Assembly (NCBI GenBank): GCA_029858845.1
Contig: JAOUEG010000086.1
Span: forward strand, 1-7,106
Source: Chloroflexota bacterium
GTDB taxonomy: Bacteria > Chloroflexota > Limnocylindria > Limnocylindrales > CSP1-4
Reading direction: 5' to 3'
Length of the DNA: 7,106 bases
Positions 5,708 to 7,106 of this stretch are shown here, piece by piece. The stretch's first letter is position 1. The number at the start of each line of letters is the position of its first letter. The notes under the pieces were generated by a model. It made no database searches and was not told the origin of the DNA. It saw only the letters and a program-made list of their open reading frames with translations. Made by a program: the position numbers and the translations under genes.

Positions 5708-6966
5708 GCGGCGCTCGACCGGGTCGCCGGCCAGGCGAGCGCGAGATCGTCGAGGACCAGCTCCGGCCCGACGTTGGCGGCCAGCAGCACGGCGGCATGG
5801 CCGACTCGATCGATGAAGGCGACGAGGTCCGCCTCGTCGATCCGGGCGCCGACGCCGGCCGCCTCCTCCAGCAGGCGCGGGTCGCGGAGCGAGGCAGCTA
5901 GCCCGCGCTGGCTGAGGAGCAGGTCGCGAGCCACGTCGGACCAGATGGCCACCACGGCGGCGGCGGCGCTGCGCCGCTCCGCCGCCGGGGTCCGGGCCGG
6001 CAGGATCGCGTCGTCCGTGGGCTCATCGTCCCCGGCGGCCCCTTCGCCGGCGTCGGCAGAGACCTCCGATCCTCCTGGGACCGTCCCGGATCGGGACCCC
6101 TCGGCAGGCGGCGCCGCGGACGAGCGGCGTCGGCCGCGCGACGACACGGCGGGCGCCGCGGTCGACTCCGGCGCGGTTCCCTGGGGAGCGTCAAGGGCTG
6201 CCAGGACCGAGGCGCCTGCAGCAGCGGATCGGACTGCGGCGAGCCGTTCCGACGCTCGCGCCGACGTGAGGTCGAGCAACACCCGCGTCAGTTCATCGCG
6301 GTACCGCAGGGCATCCGGCTGGTTTGCCCAGGCGAGGGCACGGCCGGGACGACCGCCGGAGATCCGAGCGAGGCGGGCCGCTAGGGCCGGGTCTGCGACT
6401 CCGTGCTCGGCAAGGATGGCTTCGACGTCGCGAGTGCCGACGGGCCCCAATCTGACCCGCGAGCAGCGCGACCGGATCGTCGGCAGGAGCGGCTCCTCGG
6501 CATCCGCACAGAGGATGAGGGTGACCCCCGGCGGCGGTTCCTCGAGGGTCTTGAGCAAGGCCGCCTGAGCATCATCGTTCATGCGCTCCGCGGATCGGAT
6601 GATGGCGACGCGCGCACCCGCTTCGACCGGCATCAGCGCCAGCTCGGAAACCAGGTCCCGGATCCCTCGGGCGCGAGATCCCGGGCCGCCGATCACGACC
6701 TGGCGGCCGGGGCCCTCCGGCCCGAGATCGTGGAGGTCGGGGTGACCGCCCGACGCGACGAGGTGGCAGGCCCGGCACGACCCGCAGGGGCGATCGGTCG
6801 GATCATCGGCCGTGCACAACAGGCCGGCCGCCAGGTCTCTCGCCAGCGTGGTCTTTCCGACGCCGGCGGGCCCCACGAGCAGGAGCGCGTGCGGCGCCCG
6901 TCCTCGGATCATCGCCGTCAGCGCGCCGAGCGCGGCGGCGTGGCCCTTGGTCCGGACGCCGTCCAC
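5704..6966 (-). CDS. holB: DNA polymerase III subunit delta' (clamp-loader subunit)
   Basis: This 420-aa AAA+ protein is a clamp-loader subunit that helps open the beta sliding clamp. Residues 32-39 form an intact P-loop (GPAGVGKT). A zinc module follows with Cys51, Cys61, Cys64 and Cys67, the spacing known from delta' and gamma/tau. SAERMNDDAQAALLKTLEEPP (125-145) is the sensor 1 region, and the arginine-finger motif SRC is at 166-168. Where gamma has a DExx Walker B, this protein has IIRSAE, as expected of delta'. Residues about 256-335 are an Ala/Gly/Ser/Pro-rich, probably disordered stretch interrupting the C-terminal collar domain, which makes it longer than the usual 330 or so. The start is GTG 6966, 8 bases after the preceding stop. 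A DnaX gamma subunit is less likely because Walker B is degenerate and no tau-type tail is present. It heads the acylphosphatase overlap. Confidence 0.9.
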   Translation of the reverse strand: MDGVRTKGHAAALGALTAMIRGRAPHALLLVGPAGVGKTTLARDLAAGLLCTADDPTDRPCGSCRACHLVASGGHPDLHDLGPEGPGRQVVIGGPGSRARGIRDLVSELALMPVEAGARVAIIRSAERMNDDAQAALLKTLEEPPPGVTLILCADAEEPLLPTIRSRCSRVRLGPVGTRDVEAILAEHGVADPALAARLARISGGRPGRALAWANQPDALRYRDELTRVLLDLTSARASERLAAVRSAAAGASVLAALDAPQGTAPESTAAPAVSSRGRRRSSAAPPAEGSRSGTVPGGSEVSADAGEGAAGDDEPTDDAILPARTPAAERRSAAAAVVAIWSDVARDLLLSQRGLAASLRDPRLLEEAAGVGARIDEADLVAFIDRVGHAAVLLAANVGPELVLDDLALAWPATRSSAA

Positions 6967-6974
6967 GGCCGGTT

Positions 6975-7106
6975 TCAGGCGGGTTCCGACTTCGCCTTCG
7001 CGGCAGCCGGCTTGCGGGTGGACCGGCGCTTGGGAGCCGGGGCCTCCGCCTCGGCCTCGCCACCGGTCGGGGCCTCGACGGCCTCGGCCTTCGCGGCAGC
7101 CGGCTT
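6975..7106 (-). CDS. C-terminal tail of an unfinished gene, Lys/Ala/Pro/Glu-rich (possibly topoisomerase I)
   Basis: The last 43 codons of a minus-strand gene end at TGA 6977-6975; the rest lies beyond the window. The visible residues are low-complexity: KPAAAKA occurs twice, separated by an acidic EAEAEAPAP stretch and a basic KRRSTRK patch. Tails of this kind are common on DNA topoisomerase I and some other nucleic-acid-binding proteins of high-GC bacteria, and topA is often found a short distance from holB. The identity is therefore a context guess, and nothing in the visible sequence proves it. The stop is 8 bases before the holB GTG, so the two genes are probably co-transcribed. Confidence 0.6.
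   Translation of the reverse strand, partial: KPAAAKAEAVEAPTGGEAEAEAPAPKRRSTRKPAAAKAKSEPA
6994..7106. repeat. 20-bp direct repeat encoding KPAAAKA twice
   Basis: GCCTTCGCGGCAGCCGGCTT is present at 6994-7013 and again, without mismatch, at 7087-7106. The spacing is 93 bp (31 codons), so both copies are in the same minus-strand frame and encode the same lysine/alanine-rich peptide. Perfect identity at the DNA level suggests recent internal duplication in the tail of this gene. Confidence 0.8.

Noticed and set aside
5396..6568. A 390-codon plus-strand open frame opposite holB and acylphosphatase
   Set aside because: The translation is Arg/Ser/Ala-rich with no motifs, and it lies antisense to the well-supported holB and acyP genes. 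It is a typical GC-rich shadow.

Overview
The window is a GC-rich bacterial chromosome segment with tightly packed genes, GTG as well as ATG starts, and 4-base stop/start overlaps. Nothing in it is phage-like, transposon-like or CRISPR-like. The protein sequences read like deep-branching high-GC soil or sediment bacteria, such as Chloroflexota of the Limnocylindria type or deep Actinobacteriota. That placement is an impression from sequence style and has not been tested.

Left half, plus strand (1-3133). This is an operon-like run: the 3' end of a PLP-dependent fold-type-II enzyme (threonine synthase/dehydratase-like), an aspartate-transcarbamylase-like protein, a YgeW-like 'knotted' transcarbamylase, and a carbamate kinase. 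The gaps are 24, 12 and 45 bases. The set resembles the E. coli ygeW-ygeX-yqeA region, where a transcarbamylase, a PLP lyase (2,3-diaminopropionate ammonia-lyase) and a carbamate kinase sit together. The likely chemistry is catabolic: phosphorolysis of a ureido compound gives carbamoyl phosphate, carbamate kinase turns that into ATP, and the PLP enzyme handles the freed amino acid. Two different transcarbamylases in a row, one lacking the aspartate-binding residues of true ATCase, make this the most interesting part of the window. The substrate is not known from sequence.

Right half, minus strand (7106 down to 3180). In transcription order this holds: the lysine/alanine/proline-rich tail of an unfinished gene (perhaps DNA topoisomerase I), DNA polymerase III delta' (holB), acylphosphatase, a 99-aa hypothetical protein, a 101-aa very acidic hypothetical protein, a 224-aa protein with a plausible PD-(D/E)XK nuclease core, and an acyl-ACP thioesterase-like double-hotdog protein. 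holB/acylphosphatase, acidic protein/nuclease and nuclease/thioesterase each overlap by four bases (ATGA, GTGA, GTGA), which suggests translational coupling.

The two runs converge at 3134-3179, where a 25-bp imperfect tandem duplication copies the 3' end of the thioesterase gene. I saw no tRNA, rRNA, riboswitch or convincing factor-independent terminator. Apart from the convergent gap, the noncoding pieces are short intercistronic spacers, and none exceeds about 70 bases.
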